DNA from: Granulosicoccus sp047634635
GTDB lineage: Bacteria > Pseudomonadota > Gammaproteobacteria > Granulosicoccales > Granulosicoccaceae
Reading direction: 5' to 3'
NCBI GenBank assembly: GCA_047634635.1
Contig: JBLIIE010000002.1
Location: 24,149 to 88,148 of the forward strand
DNA length: 64,000 nt
The notes below the pieces were generated by a model, which made no database searches, was not told the origin of the DNA, and saw only the letters and a program-made list of their open reading frames with translations. Below are positions 16,021 through 25,313 of this stretch, piece after piece. Both the position numbers and the translations under genes were made by a program. How positions within the stretch are numbered: position 1 is the stretch's first letter; each line of letters opens with the position of its first letter.

Positions 16021-18480
16021 ATGCCAGATACTCTTTACCACCCGATACAAGTGCTTTTATCGCGAATAGTCTCACTGTGGGTCAGACCTGACGTACTACC
16101 GGTCAGCCCCGGCAGCTTAATCAATTCTGGAAAACCCGTTTTATATATTCTGGAAATTGGTGGTATTGCAGACAGGACGGCTCTGCAAATTGCCTGCAAA
16201 AAGCACAAGCTTCCTCCGCCAGGAAACACGCTCAACTACGGTACCGCCTCTGCCAAGAGTTCTGTAGACGTATTGAAGAGGCGCCAGGGCGTCATATTTC
16301 GTAAACATCGCATGGTTCGCTCGCGTCGACTATCAAATTTTGTCCAGGCTGGTGTAGAAGCAGATTTTGGAGAGCTGCAGATCGTTCCCGTGTCTATCTA
16401 TTGGGGACGGGCGCCAGACAAGGAATCATCATTTTGGCGATTATTGTTTACAGAGAATTGGCAATTTGGCAGCCGCACACGAAAACTTTTCACAACCCTG
16501 ATACACGGACGCCACACCTTGGTCAGCTTCAGTGAGCCCCTGTCATTTGTCACACTTAAAAGCTCTGGCGAGCCCGCGGACATTCTGCAGAAAAAATTAT
16601 CTCGTATTTTGCGAGTCCACTTCAGACAAAGACGTATTGCCAGCCTCGGCCCAGACCAATCACATCGGAGGATGTTGGTCGATCATGTCCTTTCAGACAC
16701 TTCCGTCCGAGCGGCTGTACAAAACGCGACGGACAGCAAAGTATCCCTTGAACAGGCTCAAAAAAAAGCTGAAAAATACGCGTTTGAAATAGCAGCAGAT
16801 GTATCTTATCCGACGGTTAGAATTTTACACCGCCTACTTACCCGACTGTGGACTGAGCTCTACGACGGCGTAGAACTATCAGGCGTAGAGCGATTAAAAG
16901 CGGTCGCCGATGGGAACGAGATTGTGTACATCCCTTGCCATCGTAGTCACATCGATTACCTCCTGCTGTCTTACATACTTTACGCGCAAGGCTTTTCTTT
17001 ACCGCATATCGCCGCAGGTATAAATCTGAACCTACCCATAGTCGGTGGCTTACTTCGCCGAGGTGGTGCATTTTTTCTGAGACGTAGCTTTGCTGGCAAC
17101 CCGCTATATGCCGCTGTATTCAACGCCTACATTGCAGAAATTCTACAACGAGGTCATACGCTGGAGTACTTCGTTGAAGGTGGTCGAAGTCGAACTGGCA
17201 GACTACTGCCAGCCAAAGGTGGCATGCTAGCTATGACTATTCATGCATTTCTACGCGACACACAAACCCCTGTAGTCTTCGTACCTATTTACTTAGGCTA
17301 CGAGCGTCTCCTGGAGGGACGAGCATTCACCAGTGAACTGGCGGGTGGGAAAAAGCAGAAAGAAAGTATATTCGCGTTGATCAAATCACTTCGAACCCTG
17401 CGTGAAGACTATGGCCAGGTTTATGTAAACATTGGGCAACCCATCGCTTTAAATACAGTACTGGACGAAAAGCAGGCCGATTGGCGAGATCTGGAGGTTA
17501 CCACGACACGACCTGATTGGCTAAAACCCATCGTGAACGATCTAGGTGAACAACTAATGCGCTCTATCAACGAAGCCGCAAGCGTCACCCCTATAAGTTT
17601 GTTGGCCACTACTCTATTAGCCACGCCCAGAGGTTGTATTAGCCGCACAGAACTTGAGCAACAAATTAATTTTTACCAGATTTTGCTTAAGTCAGCTTAC
17701 GAAGGCACTTTGGTGGTGATACCCAATGTCGACGCCAGCGAACTGATCGATCACGGTTCACGACTGGGCTTTATTGAAACTCATGCTGACGCTATCGGGC
17801 CAATCGTTCAGTTAAAGCCTGGACAAGCGGCTCCACTTACGTATTTTCGCAACAATATCCTGCACTTGCTCACACTGCCTGCACTGGTGGCAGCCTCATT
17901 GGCTAACAACCGATTCCGCACGAACACAGAAATACATCGCTCGGTAACACTGACCTTCCCATTCTTACAAGCAGAGCTGTTCCTGGCTACTGACCTGGAT
18001 TCCAGTGCCATTGACAAAACGCTAGAAGCATTACAAAAAGCTAACCTACTGACTCGTGAAGGCGATGGTTGGTCTCGTGCTTCTGCAGGCTCTTCTGAGG
18101 ATGTAACACTAACTCGGCTGGCAGAAGTTGTCATGCCAGCTCTTGAGCGTCACTACCTGTGCGCCTGCATCCTGGTAACTTCAAGCACAGGTTTTGTAAA
18201 TCAGCTAGAACTGACCGAGCAATGCTCGGCAAGCGCTGAGCGGCTATCCAGAACACATGGACGTCCAGTTAGCGATCTGTTTGACAAACATCTGCACAAA
18301 ACTCTCATTAAAAACATGAATGAACACGGCTACATCACTTCTAGTGAAGATAGCATTAGCGCAACTCCAGCTCTTCTGGATATGGAAGTTGAAGCCCGTG
18401 CCTTGCTCGGTGTGCAAGTACGTCATGCCATCATCAATACAGCTATAGCTACACATCAGCGGACTCAGACAAGCAAGTAA
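16021..18480 (+). CDS. plsB: Glycerol-3-phosphate acyltransferase PlsB
   Basis: Inner-membrane enzyme that acylates sn-glycerol-3-phosphate at position 1, the first step of phospholipid synthesis, from acyl-CoA or acyl-ACP. From the ATG at 16021 it has 819 residues (E. coli PlsB 807). The catalytic HRSHID motif places its histidine at residue 307, essentially the E. coli position; the glycerol-phosphate binding block FVEGGRSRTGRLLPAKGG and PVVFVPIYLGYERL follow. An ATG at 16009 in the same frame is an alternative start but gives a poorer N-terminus. Divergent from the AhpD-like gene, with start regions almost touching. Confidence 0.96.
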   Translation: MPDTLYHPIQVLLSRIVSLWVRPDVLPVSPGSLINSGKPVLYILEIGGIADRTALQIACKKHKLPPPGNTLNYGTASAKSSVDVLKRRQGVIFRKHRMVRSRRLSNFVQAGVEADFGELQIVPVSIYWGRAPDKESSFWRLLFTENWQFGSRTRKLFTTLIHGRHTLVSFSEPLSFVTLKSSGEPADILQKKLSRILRVHFRQRRIASLGPDQSHRRMLVDHVLSDTSVRAAVQNATDSKVSLEQAQKKAEKYAFEIAADVSYPTVRILHRLLTRLWTELYDGVELSGVERLKAVADGNEIVYIPCHRSHIDYLLLSYILYAQGFSLPHIAAGINLNLPIVGGLLRRGGAFFLRRSFAGNPLYAAVFNAYIAEILQRGHTLEYFVEGGRSRTGRLLPAKGGMLAMTIHAFLRDTQTPVVFVPIYLGYERLLEGRAFTSELAGGKKQKESIFALIKSLRTLREDYGQVYVNIGQPIALNTVLDEKQADWRDLEVTTTRPDWLKPIVNDLGEQLMRSINEAASVTPISLLATTLLATPRGCISRTELEQQINFYQILLKSAYEGTLVVIPNVDASELIDHGSRLGFIETHADAIGPIVQLKPGQAAPLTYFRNNILHLLTLPALVAASLANNRFRTNTEIHRSVTLTFPFLQAELFLATDLDSSAIDKTLEALQKANLLTREGDGWSRASAGSSEDVTLTRLAEVVMPALERHYLCACILVTSSTGFVNQLELTEQCSASAERLSRTHGRPVSDLFDKHLHKTLIKNMNEHGYITSSEDSISATPALLDMEVEARALLGVQVRHAIINTAIATHQRTQTSK

Positions 18481-18621
18481 ATACACGCTGGCTCCCTAGT
18501 AACCATCCCACATCCATGCAGGTATGGTAAGTGCAGGTTATGTATGCACTAGATTCGAATAATGCAGCCATGATTTCATTACATTGAGCTGCTTGCCTGT
18601 ACTCGTACAGATGAGGTAACT

Positions 18622-19941
18622 ATGTACACAGCTCTAAGGTTATTACCTGCTTTCGCAGCCACTATCGCTCTTTGCAATCCAGCCTGGTCCGGCGATGCCA
18701 GATCAATCGCCCTCGGTGGTTCAGCCATCGCAAGCGGCCAAGGTGCACACGGTGCGCTTGAGAACCCAGCCTCCATGATGGAGATGAAAAGAGCAGGACA
18801 ACGCATCCATTTTCGTTTCGGATTTTCGGCGGACATTCGTGACAATGGGGATCTAGTAGATACGCTAACCGATGATACTAACAATGATCTTCTTAGCGAT
18901 ATAGAGACACAGGTCGAAGAGCTAAGCACTCGACAAATACAGTGTGACCCAGTGTTTGGAAACGCTACTGATGTGTGTGTTGACAACACCCAGACACTAT
19001 CCGATCTAGCCACAAAGCTCCTGAACGTTGTCAACAGTCTGGATGATGAATCCATTGATGCGCAGGCATCAGCAGACTTGGGTATGGCATTTACACACGC
19101 CAGTTACCCTATCGCTGTGAACCTGAGAATTATGGCAACTGGCTCTGGAACTCCAGACATTGTAGAGACCGATATAGAATACATTGAAGAACTTGCTAAT
19201 CTGCTGGATGACGATTCACTAACCTTGGAAGAGATAAGCAATTCCACTTACTTAGAAGCTGATGCAATCGGTATTCCACTAGGTGTTCAGTTGCCTGAAG
19301 ATGTCCTTGAGTCTGTAGGAGACGGAAGCTCGTTGGTTCGCACACAACTAGGAATTGGTTTTGCTAAAACATTAACTATAGGTGGTTTAGTCTTTGATGC
19401 CGGGATTACACCAAAGTTTTCAAAACTAGATGCCTACTCCCTAAACGCTAGCGTTGCCGACGAACTCGATGACACCACAGATCCTATTCAAGACCGATTT
19501 CAGGACAGTGAAGTCTCTGAAAGTTCGTTTACATTTGACGTAGGCGCATCCATGGCCTTGTCCAGTTTTCCACTTCGCATTGCCGCTGTTATTAGAAACG
19601 TCATTCCAGAATCTATTGAGACTCTGAACGGATTCGAGTTTGAAACAACCCCTCAGCTGATTGTTGGTGCTGTTTTCAAGAACAATCTAGTCAGCGTTAC
19701 GGGTGACTTAGCCCTTAATAAAGCAAAGCAGGACAACTTTGAATCTCAGAAAATTTCCTTAGGCGTGGAGCTAGAGTTCACAAAACTCGCGCTTCGAGGA
19801 GGAATTAGCCACGATAGCGCAAGAAACGATGACGCCACGGCATTCACATTAGGCTTCGGTCTCGGACCATTACAGCTAGGTGCTCGGCTATCCGATTTCA
19901 CATCAATGGAAGGTAGTCTGCAAATGTCCTACAGCTTCTGA
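18622..19941 (+). CDS. TraF-like outer-membrane beta-barrel protein
   Basis: 439 residues with a cleavable signal peptide ending about ALCNPAWSGDA. The start of the mature protein, ARSIALGGSAIASGQGAHGALENPASMM, is the hallmark of the family annotated as conjugal transfer protein TraF (FadL/OmpP1-like barrels), with the conserved NPA. The C-terminus ends in alternating polar/hydrophobic strands and a terminal phenylalanine (LQMSYSF), the usual signal for outer-membrane insertion. No conjugation genes are around, so this is an orphan porin-like protein, and the TraF name should not be taken as function. It ends 11 bp from the convergent methyltransferase-like gene. Confidence 0.8.
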   Translation: MYTALRLLPAFAATIALCNPAWSGDARSIALGGSAIASGQGAHGALENPASMMEMKRAGQRIHFRFGFSADIRDNGDLVDTLTDDTNNDLLSDIETQVEELSTRQIQCDPVFGNATDVCVDNTQTLSDLATKLLNVVNSLDDESIDAQASADLGMAFTHASYPIAVNLRIMATGSGTPDIVETDIEYIEELANLLDDDSLTLEEISNSTYLEADAIGIPLGVQLPEDVLESVGDGSSLVRTQLGIGFAKTLTIGGLVFDAGITPKFSKLDAYSLNASVADELDDTTDPIQDRFQDSEVSESSFTFDVGASMALSSFPLRIAAVIRNVIPESIETLNGFEFETTPQLIVGAVFKNNLVSVTGDLALNKAKQDNFESQKISLGVELEFTKLALRGGISHDSARNDDATAFTLGFGLGPLQLGARLSDFTSMEGSLQMSYSF

Positions 19942-19952
19942 CGGTTACTGAA

Positions 19953-20696
19953 TCACAACCCCTTCAAAGGCCTACGCATAATTGCCCTTGCTTGACGCTG
20001 CGAAGCAGCGTCAAGACCCACTATTTCAAGGTTGCGAGACCACTCACGGGCATGCACTGGAATATTACTCAGAACCCCAATTGCATTCTCGTAGGCTTGC
20101 AAACTCCAGCGAAAGCCATATCTGAATCCAGAATCTGCCAACGCCAGCAACGCCTGTTTGAGTTCTTTTGAATTTACGCAATTCACAACTAGCAGCCCTT
20201 CTGAAACCAGATGGCTTCTCAGCAGATCAGTCCACAATGAGCTGAGCTCACACGCTCGCAAGGGCTCACCCTCATCATGACCAAAAAGATCGTCAATGAT
20301 AAAATCAAATGGTGGACCGTCATAGTTTGCAAGCCATTGAATGGCATCAGCATGCACCAGAGATACTCGTGGATCATTCACTCCAAACCAACAGGTCGCA
20401 ATATCAAGATGCTGCGCATCTATCTCAACAGCGACTATTTCTGAAAAATCTGTTAACAGTTGAAGCTGTCTGATAACCGCCCCACCCCCGACGCCTAGCA
20501 GCAGAATACGTTGTGAGGAATCTACTGGCCTATAAAGGACTGGCAGACTTAAGCAATCCCAGACTCCCCCTGCAATGGGTTTGTTGGGATTCCACTGACT
20601 ATGGAAAACCTTATTGCTGTAAAGACGAATGGACGCTCCAGATTGTCGCACGCTGTAATGCGTTCCGCCTTCTTCATGCTCCCAGAGTGTAGTCAT
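19953..20696 (-). CDS. Spermidine-synthase-like Rossmann protein
   Basis: 247-residue protein of the spermidine synthase/methyltransferase fold. The AdoMet-type glycine loop is LLLGVGGGAVIRQL, followed by the acidic ligand in VAVEID and the IIDDLFGHDEG segment corresponding to the catalytic aspartate region of spermidine synthase. It lacks the N-terminal beta domain of true SpeE, so polyamine synthesis is not assured. The last codons contain a perfect 11-bp hairpin (19991-20015). Upstream, separated by only 36 bp, is a lipoprotein gene on the same strand. Confidence 0.75.
   Translation of the reverse strand: MTTLWEHEEGGTHYSVRQSGASIRLYSNKVFHSQWNPNKPIAGGVWDCLSLPVLYRPVDSSQRILLLGVGGGAVIRQLQLLTDFSEIVAVEIDAQHLDIATCWFGVNDPRVSLVHADAIQWLANYDGPPFDFIIDDLFGHDEGEPLRACELSSLWTDLLRSHLVSEGLLVVNCVNSKELKQALLALADSGFRYGFRWSLQAYENAIGVLSNIPVHAREWSRNLEIVGLDAASQRQARAIMRRPLKGL
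19991..20015. repeat. Perfect 11-bp hairpin inside the 3' end of a coding sequence
   Basis: CTTGACGCTGC and its exact reverse complement are separated by only GAA, giving a very stable hairpin about 40 bp inside the end of the spermidine-synthase-like gene and 50 bp past the end of the TraF-like gene. It could stop transcription arriving from the TraF side, although no T-run follows it. Confidence 0.6.
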
Positions 20697-20732
20697 TGGC
20701 AGGTCAACTTTGAATTCAACGTCATTCAGTAC

Positions 20733-22070
20733 CTAATGAATACGGATCCGTCGCTCAGAATCGAGCTGCCGCATCTGTGATTTTTTCATTTCGATGGTGA
20801 CTGGAATCTGATTTTCTAACGTAGCTGGAAAATCAGCCATTTGTGTGCCATCGCGGTTGGTACACCAATCCACACCAGACACCATAGACTCAGCTTGACC
20901 TATCTCTGTTGCGAAAAAGGAATCAAAGTGACTCCCGGGGCCATAGATATTATCAAGAACCCAGCGGGCACGTGGCAATAAGAGAGAATCAGCAAGACGG
21001 TTTTTCTGTCCCCAGCCAACCAGTAATTCGTTGCAGACAAAATCATCTTCATCTACTGGCTTGTTTACAAACGCCACATAAATATCAATATTGAAACTAA
21101 GTTTCATCATGATTTGAGTAAACAGCGTTGCGAAATCTTCTCGCTCCGTGCTGTAGGAGTAAAAACGGGCTGCTCCGTCATTAGCCATCTCCGTGCCGAC
21201 AAAGCCCGGATTAAAGGACTTCTGTAATTCTGTTGCAACTTCACCTCTGTAGCGCACCTGTCCTAGATCAACCAAAGTTTGAGAGTAAAGCGGAAAATCG
21301 TTGTTAAGGCGTGGAGAGAGGAATAGGTCTTCATTAGCAACCAGCGCGGGCAACGGTCTCAAGGATGAGTTGAGCGTTGCAACACTTTCCTCAGGAAGGT
21401 AGTCAACAGCATGGGCCAATTCGTGGTAGAGAAGCCGGTACATGGGAATTTTGATATCTTCATAGGGCCGTTCTTGTCGATCTGTCAAGCTGTAATACCT
21501 GACGGCAGCACCACTTCCTAATCGCATGGTTTCAAAAAACCAAAACTGCAATTCGTCGCCGAAATCACTACGATAATCTTCTTCAATAGAAACGTTTGCC
21601 TTTTCAAGAACAGAAAGCCAAAGTCCTTCCGGATCCAACTGAATAGCACCGGTACCAATCCAGTAGTTAGAGGGGCGAACAGTACTCCCAATACTGATTG
21701 AGGTAACAGAACCAAACAGCGGAATCATCATTTCTGGAGCATCATTCAAAAGTGCCGCAAAGCGATCTCCCATCCAGGCATGCGTGACCAGTAAACGGTC
21801 AAGTATGTCATCACGCATAAACTGCGGTGTTGCCTGTGTAATAAACGGCAGAGAATCTAATGTACAAGCCAGCTTATAGTCCTCTATCAACGCGCATTCA
21901 TTAAGCACAGCGGCATAGGGGCTGTCTGAACGGTAGGAATAAAGCTGGCTCTTTTCCCGAACATCGAGACGAGGAACCATTAGGGGGTCTATGGGTGGGG
22001 AATCTGATGAACCGCAAGAGGAGAGCAGCACAATAGCAACTAGCCATGTAAATCGTGACAGGTTAATCAC
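20733..22070 (-). CDS. Lipoprotein with an HExxH metalloprotease motif
   Basis: 445 residues. The N-terminus is a lipoprotein signal with lipobox LLSSC at residues ~15-19, so the mature protein is lipid-anchored in the envelope; the residue after the cysteine is Gly, not Asp. HELAH at 216-220 (context YHELAHAVDYLPEES) is a zincin-type HExxH motif in which the second histidine is four residues on, as in gluzincins/metzincins. I do not recognise the family beyond that. A zinc peptidase role is an inference from the single motif. Confidence 0.7.
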   Translation of the reverse strand: MINLSRFTWLVAIVLLSSCGSSDSPPIDPLMVPRLDVREKSQLYSYRSDSPYAAVLNECALIEDYKLACTLDSLPFITQATPQFMRDDILDRLLVTHAWMGDRFAALLNDAPEMMIPLFGSVTSISIGSTVRPSNYWIGTGAIQLDPEGLWLSVLEKANVSIEEDYRSDFGDELQFWFFETMRLGSGAAVRYYSLTDRQERPYEDIKIPMYRLLYHELAHAVDYLPEESVATLNSSLRPLPALVANEDLFLSPRLNNDFPLYSQTLVDLGQVRYRGEVATELQKSFNPGFVGTEMANDGAARFYSYSTEREDFATLFTQIMMKLSFNIDIYVAFVNKPVDEDDFVCNELLVGWGQKNRLADSLLLPRARWVLDNIYGPGSHFDSFFATEIGQAESMVSGVDWCTNRDGTQMADFPATLENQIPVTIEMKKSQMRQLDSERRIRIH

Positions 22071-22117
22071 TTGCAGTGCTCTCCTGGGATATCGTATCGA
22101 GTTGCTCAGCTCATCCG

Positions 22118-23236
22118 TTACTGAAGTTCGATTTCAACACGGCGGTTCATTGCTCGACCCTGCCCAGTCGTATTATCAGCAATAGGGCGTGATTCGCCGT
22201 AACCACGTGTTTTAAGCCATTGCGCTTCAACACCCTGATTCTGCAGATACATTTCAACACCAGTTGCACGACGTTCTGACAGGCTCATATTGTATTCTTC
22301 AGAACCGACCCAATCTGTGTGACCACTAATGTAAATACTGACATCGTTCTTTTTCAGAACAGCTGCGAGACTATCAAGATCTCTTGCAAATTGAGGGTTG
22401 ATTTCAGTACGGTCAAAAGCGAATTTACCGTCTGGAGTAGTCATTGGATCTGGAAGGACCGGTAATGGCAGCGTCGCAGCTATCTCGACAACCTTGGGTG
22501 CCACAATGGGTTCGAGCTGTGATACTAAAACAGCAGGATCAGTCACAACTGCAGGTACATGAGACTTTCCAAATCGCTTGAGAATACTTACGTTCAGATA
22601 ATTTGCATCAGTATCAATTGCCATAAATTCAGTTCGAACTGCAAAACCGTTGGTGAAACCATATTCAAGCCCGAGACCAAATACCGCATGGTTAGGGTGG
22701 TCCTGAAAATACTCAACACCTTCAGACGAATTTCGCATATGTCCGAGGCCTAGACGCCCATACAGTGACAAGCCTTCTCGGCGGAACAAGCCATTCACGT
22801 CCGAATCAAAAAATGCAAGACCACTCTGGTTGTTGTACAAATAACCTAGCGCGCTGAGTCCAAATACTTGATAGTCAATAGTGCCAACATTTGCACCTAA
22901 AAATGCAATTTTAGCCGTACCAAGATCTGCAACATACCCTTCGACACTCAAAAAGCGATTAAAATCATAACCCAGCGCGAGATGAGCACCCGTATCTGCA
23001 TTGTCACTCACCGTTAATGAATCAGACGAAGATTCAGGTTCAATCTGAGTTATCCCTATACCTCCGTTAATGTAAATCCGCTTTTTGAAGTCTAGCCGTA
23101 TCTCACCTTCAGCAAACACGGCACCAGCAACTAACATTGAAAGCACAGCAGCTGAGACAAAAGGAATACCAAGGCCTTTTGGCATCTGGATCAATCCTTT
23201 TCTCATGTGAAGGGCGGGGTTTTCAGTCCTATTCAT
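22118..23236 (-). CDS. OmpA family outer-membrane protein
   Basis: 372 residues: signal peptide (ending AGAVFA), an eight-strand OmpA-like barrel (ALGYDFNRFLSVEGYVADLG, YGRLGLGH), a linker, and a C-terminal peptidoglycan-binding OmpA domain from residue ~265 with FAFDRTEINPQF, ISGHTDWVGSEEYNMSLSERRA and RGYGESRPIADN, closing with AMNRRVEIEL. The arginine and aspartates that bind diaminopimelate (NMSLSERRA; GHTD) are present. It starts four bases inside the stop of the upstream exported-protein gene (ATGA), so the pair is coupled. Inner methionines near 23206 or 23185 could be the true start. Confidence 0.92.
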   Translation of the reverse strand: MNRTENPALHMRKGLIQMPKGLGIPFVSAAVLSMLVAGAVFAEGEIRLDFKKRIYINGGIGITQIEPESSSDSLTVSDNADTGAHLALGYDFNRFLSVEGYVADLGTAKIAFLGANVGTIDYQVFGLSALGYLYNNQSGLAFFDSDVNGLFRREGLSLYGRLGLGHMRNSSEGVEYFQDHPNHAVFGLGLEYGFTNGFAVRTEFMAIDTDANYLNVSILKRFGKSHVPAVVTDPAVLVSQLEPIVAPKVVEIAATLPLPVLPDPMTTPDGKFAFDRTEINPQFARDLDSLAAVLKKNDVSIYISGHTDWVGSEEYNMSLSERRATGVEMYLQNQGVEAQWLKTRGYGESRPIADNTTGQGRAMNRRVEIELQ

Positions 23237-25116
23237 GAGTCTACCTCAGGAAGTACTACGCGACTCCCGGCCCCAGAGCGGAGCACTGCTTTCCAACGTA
23301 TCCATACAGCTATCATCAAAACCAGTGAACCCACAAAAGAGACTCGACCGATACCTGCACCATGAACACCTGTTTCCAATACTAGATTAGTGCAATTACA
23401 TTCGACATAGTCATTAACCATATTATCGTTCAAATCACTAAACCGAATAACGTCAACGCTTACGTTTCCAGAGAATTGGGCACCGTTAGCATCCTCCATG
23501 ACATACAGGAAGGTATCGCCGTTATCGCCCACACCATAAAATCCGAAATTGGGTTGATAGTTGACCTGATTGTTAACTACGGTTATCGCTGCATTAGGCG
23601 ATTCAGATACGCTAATTAATGTTAGACCACCTCCTGCACCATCAGTATCGTTTGCCAGCACATCATAAACAACAGAGCTACCCTGGTTGACCTCAAACGA
23701 ATCACTCACAGCTACAGTCAATGCATCATCGTTTGGAGGGGTTCCATTGCCACTAACAAATGGAAAGTCAACCGTGTCTACATCTACACCTGCAATAGCC
23801 AAGAGGTGAGGGTTTGACCCTGGGGAACTAACCAAGCCAGGAGGAAGATCGGGATCGTTCGAATCAAGAATCACCAGAAAATTTCCATCTGGGATACCCG
23901 GCAGGACAAAATTACCTGTCATATCGCTGTCGATGGAATCTCCCAATTGGAAGTCTACTCCAGCGTCTAGGAGACCATTACCATTGATATCGGTGTAAAG
24001 GGAAATGGAGATATTACTAATACCAGCTTCGGTTGCATCTGGCATACCGTCGCGGTTTGTATCGTTGAAAACACTGCCTGACGCAACCGTTACAGCATCT
24101 TCGAGAAAAAATCCTGCCAAGCCACCGTATATATCAGCATCATCGCCAGCCACAATATTGTCATCGGAGGTGTTGTTAGGAAAGCTGCTGGGGTCGAGAA
24201 GGTCGTGTTGCTCTGCATCAACATCATCGGAGAATAACGACAGTCCGTAGTACCGCTGGCCAGGGATCAGGCCCAGATCATTCATACTTAAAAAAGCCAC
24301 GCCAATGGATTCGCGCGAACGTTCCGTCTCCACAGGGAAGCCCTGTGGTTCATTGTAGTCATTCTGCAAAAACGAATAGGTGTGCTGTAAATCTGTCAGG
24401 TGATAGCAGATCGGTTCGTCGTAACAGAAGTGTTCACCGACAAAGACCAATGGTCCATAAGCTGCAGGCTGCCCCAAAACATCCAAGGCGAGAATGGCAG
24501 CCACCTTTATGGGATTGTTACTCGACTTTTCTGCAACAGCATGCCCTGCCAGTGCCATGTCAGAGGCTTGAAATGGGGCAAGCACACCGAAGTCGAAGAG
24601 GTAATCTAGTCTTTCGATGTTTTTCGCATCAGGCAGCTTGTTCGAGAATAGATCGACAGCCCCTCTATTAATTATCCGGCTTGCGAGTAATGCTGATAAA
24701 TCACAGTTACCTGTCCCGGAAGCATCACTGGGATAATCTGCGGCGAAGCTTCGCGAAGTGATGGTCTCACCTATTCTCTCGACAAAAATACCACAAGGTC
24801 TGCCAGTGGTTACGCCTGCAATGTCGTCACGAATGACTTCAACACGATCAGCCGATAAGGCATAGGAATAAACGTATCCATCGGTTGTCGTGAACCCTTC
24901 AATGTACTGATTGGATCCCATACCCCAGCGGTACTCGATACCTTCCTTCGTGTACGTGAAAGGCGTAGCTGGAACTTCGCTCGTAACAATACTATTGACT
25001 TCAACAGCTGCATAGCCAGCACTTGATACGGCCAGCCCTAAGATGACGCGGCTCAATTTAGCAAGCGATAGACTAGGACTCGACCTTAAAAAATATGCTA
25101 GGACTGAATGTGACAT
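23233..25116 (-). CDS. Large exported protein with SdrD-like and Ig-like domains and a C-terminal membrane anchor
   Basis: 627 residues. A signal peptide (LGLAVSSAGYAAVEV) leads into an unrecognised N-terminal half. An SdrD B-like calcium module follows: VFNDTNRDGMPDATEAGIS and YTDINGNGLLDAG carry EF-hand-like Asp/Asn patterns. Then an Ig-like repeat (VYDVLANDTDGAGGG, VNYQPNFGFYG). The C-terminus is Cys-rich NDYVECNCTN, a glycine-rich turn, a hydrophobic helix SFVGSLVLMIAVWI and basic residues, an arrangement reminiscent of CTERM-type sorting signals. Translationally coupled to the OmpA gene; a surface-adhesion or envelope role is inferred. Confidence 0.7.
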   Translation of the reverse strand: MSHSVLAYFLRSSPSLSLAKLSRVILGLAVSSAGYAAVEVNSIVTSEVPATPFTYTKEGIEYRWGMGSNQYIEGFTTTDGYVYSYALSADRVEVIRDDIAGVTTGRPCGIFVERIGETITSRSFAADYPSDASGTGNCDLSALLASRIINRGAVDLFSNKLPDAKNIERLDYLFDFGVLAPFQASDMALAGHAVAEKSSNNPIKVAAILALDVLGQPAAYGPLVFVGEHFCYDEPICYHLTDLQHTYSFLQNDYNEPQGFPVETERSRESIGVAFLSMNDLGLIPGQRYYGLSLFSDDVDAEQHDLLDPSSFPNNTSDDNIVAGDDADIYGGLAGFFLEDAVTVASGSVFNDTNRDGMPDATEAGISNISISLYTDINGNGLLDAGVDFQLGDSIDSDMTGNFVLPGIPDGNFLVILDSNDPDLPPGLVSSPGSNPHLLAIAGVDVDTVDFPFVSGNGTPPNDDALTVAVSDSFEVNQGSSVVYDVLANDTDGAGGGLTLISVSESPNAAITVVNNQVNYQPNFGFYGVGDNGDTFLYVMEDANGAQFSGNVSVDVIRFSDLNDNMVNDYVECNCTNLVLETGVHGAGIGRVSFVGSLVLMIAVWIRWKAVLRSGAGSRVVLPEVDS

Positions 25117-25229
25117 GAATACTCCGTAAGAAGTCTTTCACCAACACGATCAGGCACTGTTTGATTAGTGCAATCCTAAAAGCTCTGTCGATGAATTGTC
25201 GATGTAAACTAATTTAAGCAACAAAACAC

Positions 25230-25249
25230 AGCGTCATATTAATGACGCT
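25230..25249 (-). terminator. Terminator candidate after the NUDIX gene
   Basis: AGCGTCAT and ATGACGCT (8-bp perfect arms) flank ATTA, about 65 bp past the NUDIX stop on the minus strand; in that direction the stem is followed by GTGTTTTGTTGCTT. It also lies upstream of the large exported-protein gene on the same strand, so it separates the two units. Confidence 0.5.
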
Positions 25250-25313
25250 ACAGTCCTGTCACAGCACACTCTATAGTACCTGAGACTGATTCACATAAAG
25301 TAATCGTAAGTAC

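Noticed and set aside
18622..19941. A conjugation-related role for the TraF-named protein
   Set aside because: No transfer, relaxase or pilus genes surround it; the protein looks like an outer-membrane barrel and the name is only a family label.
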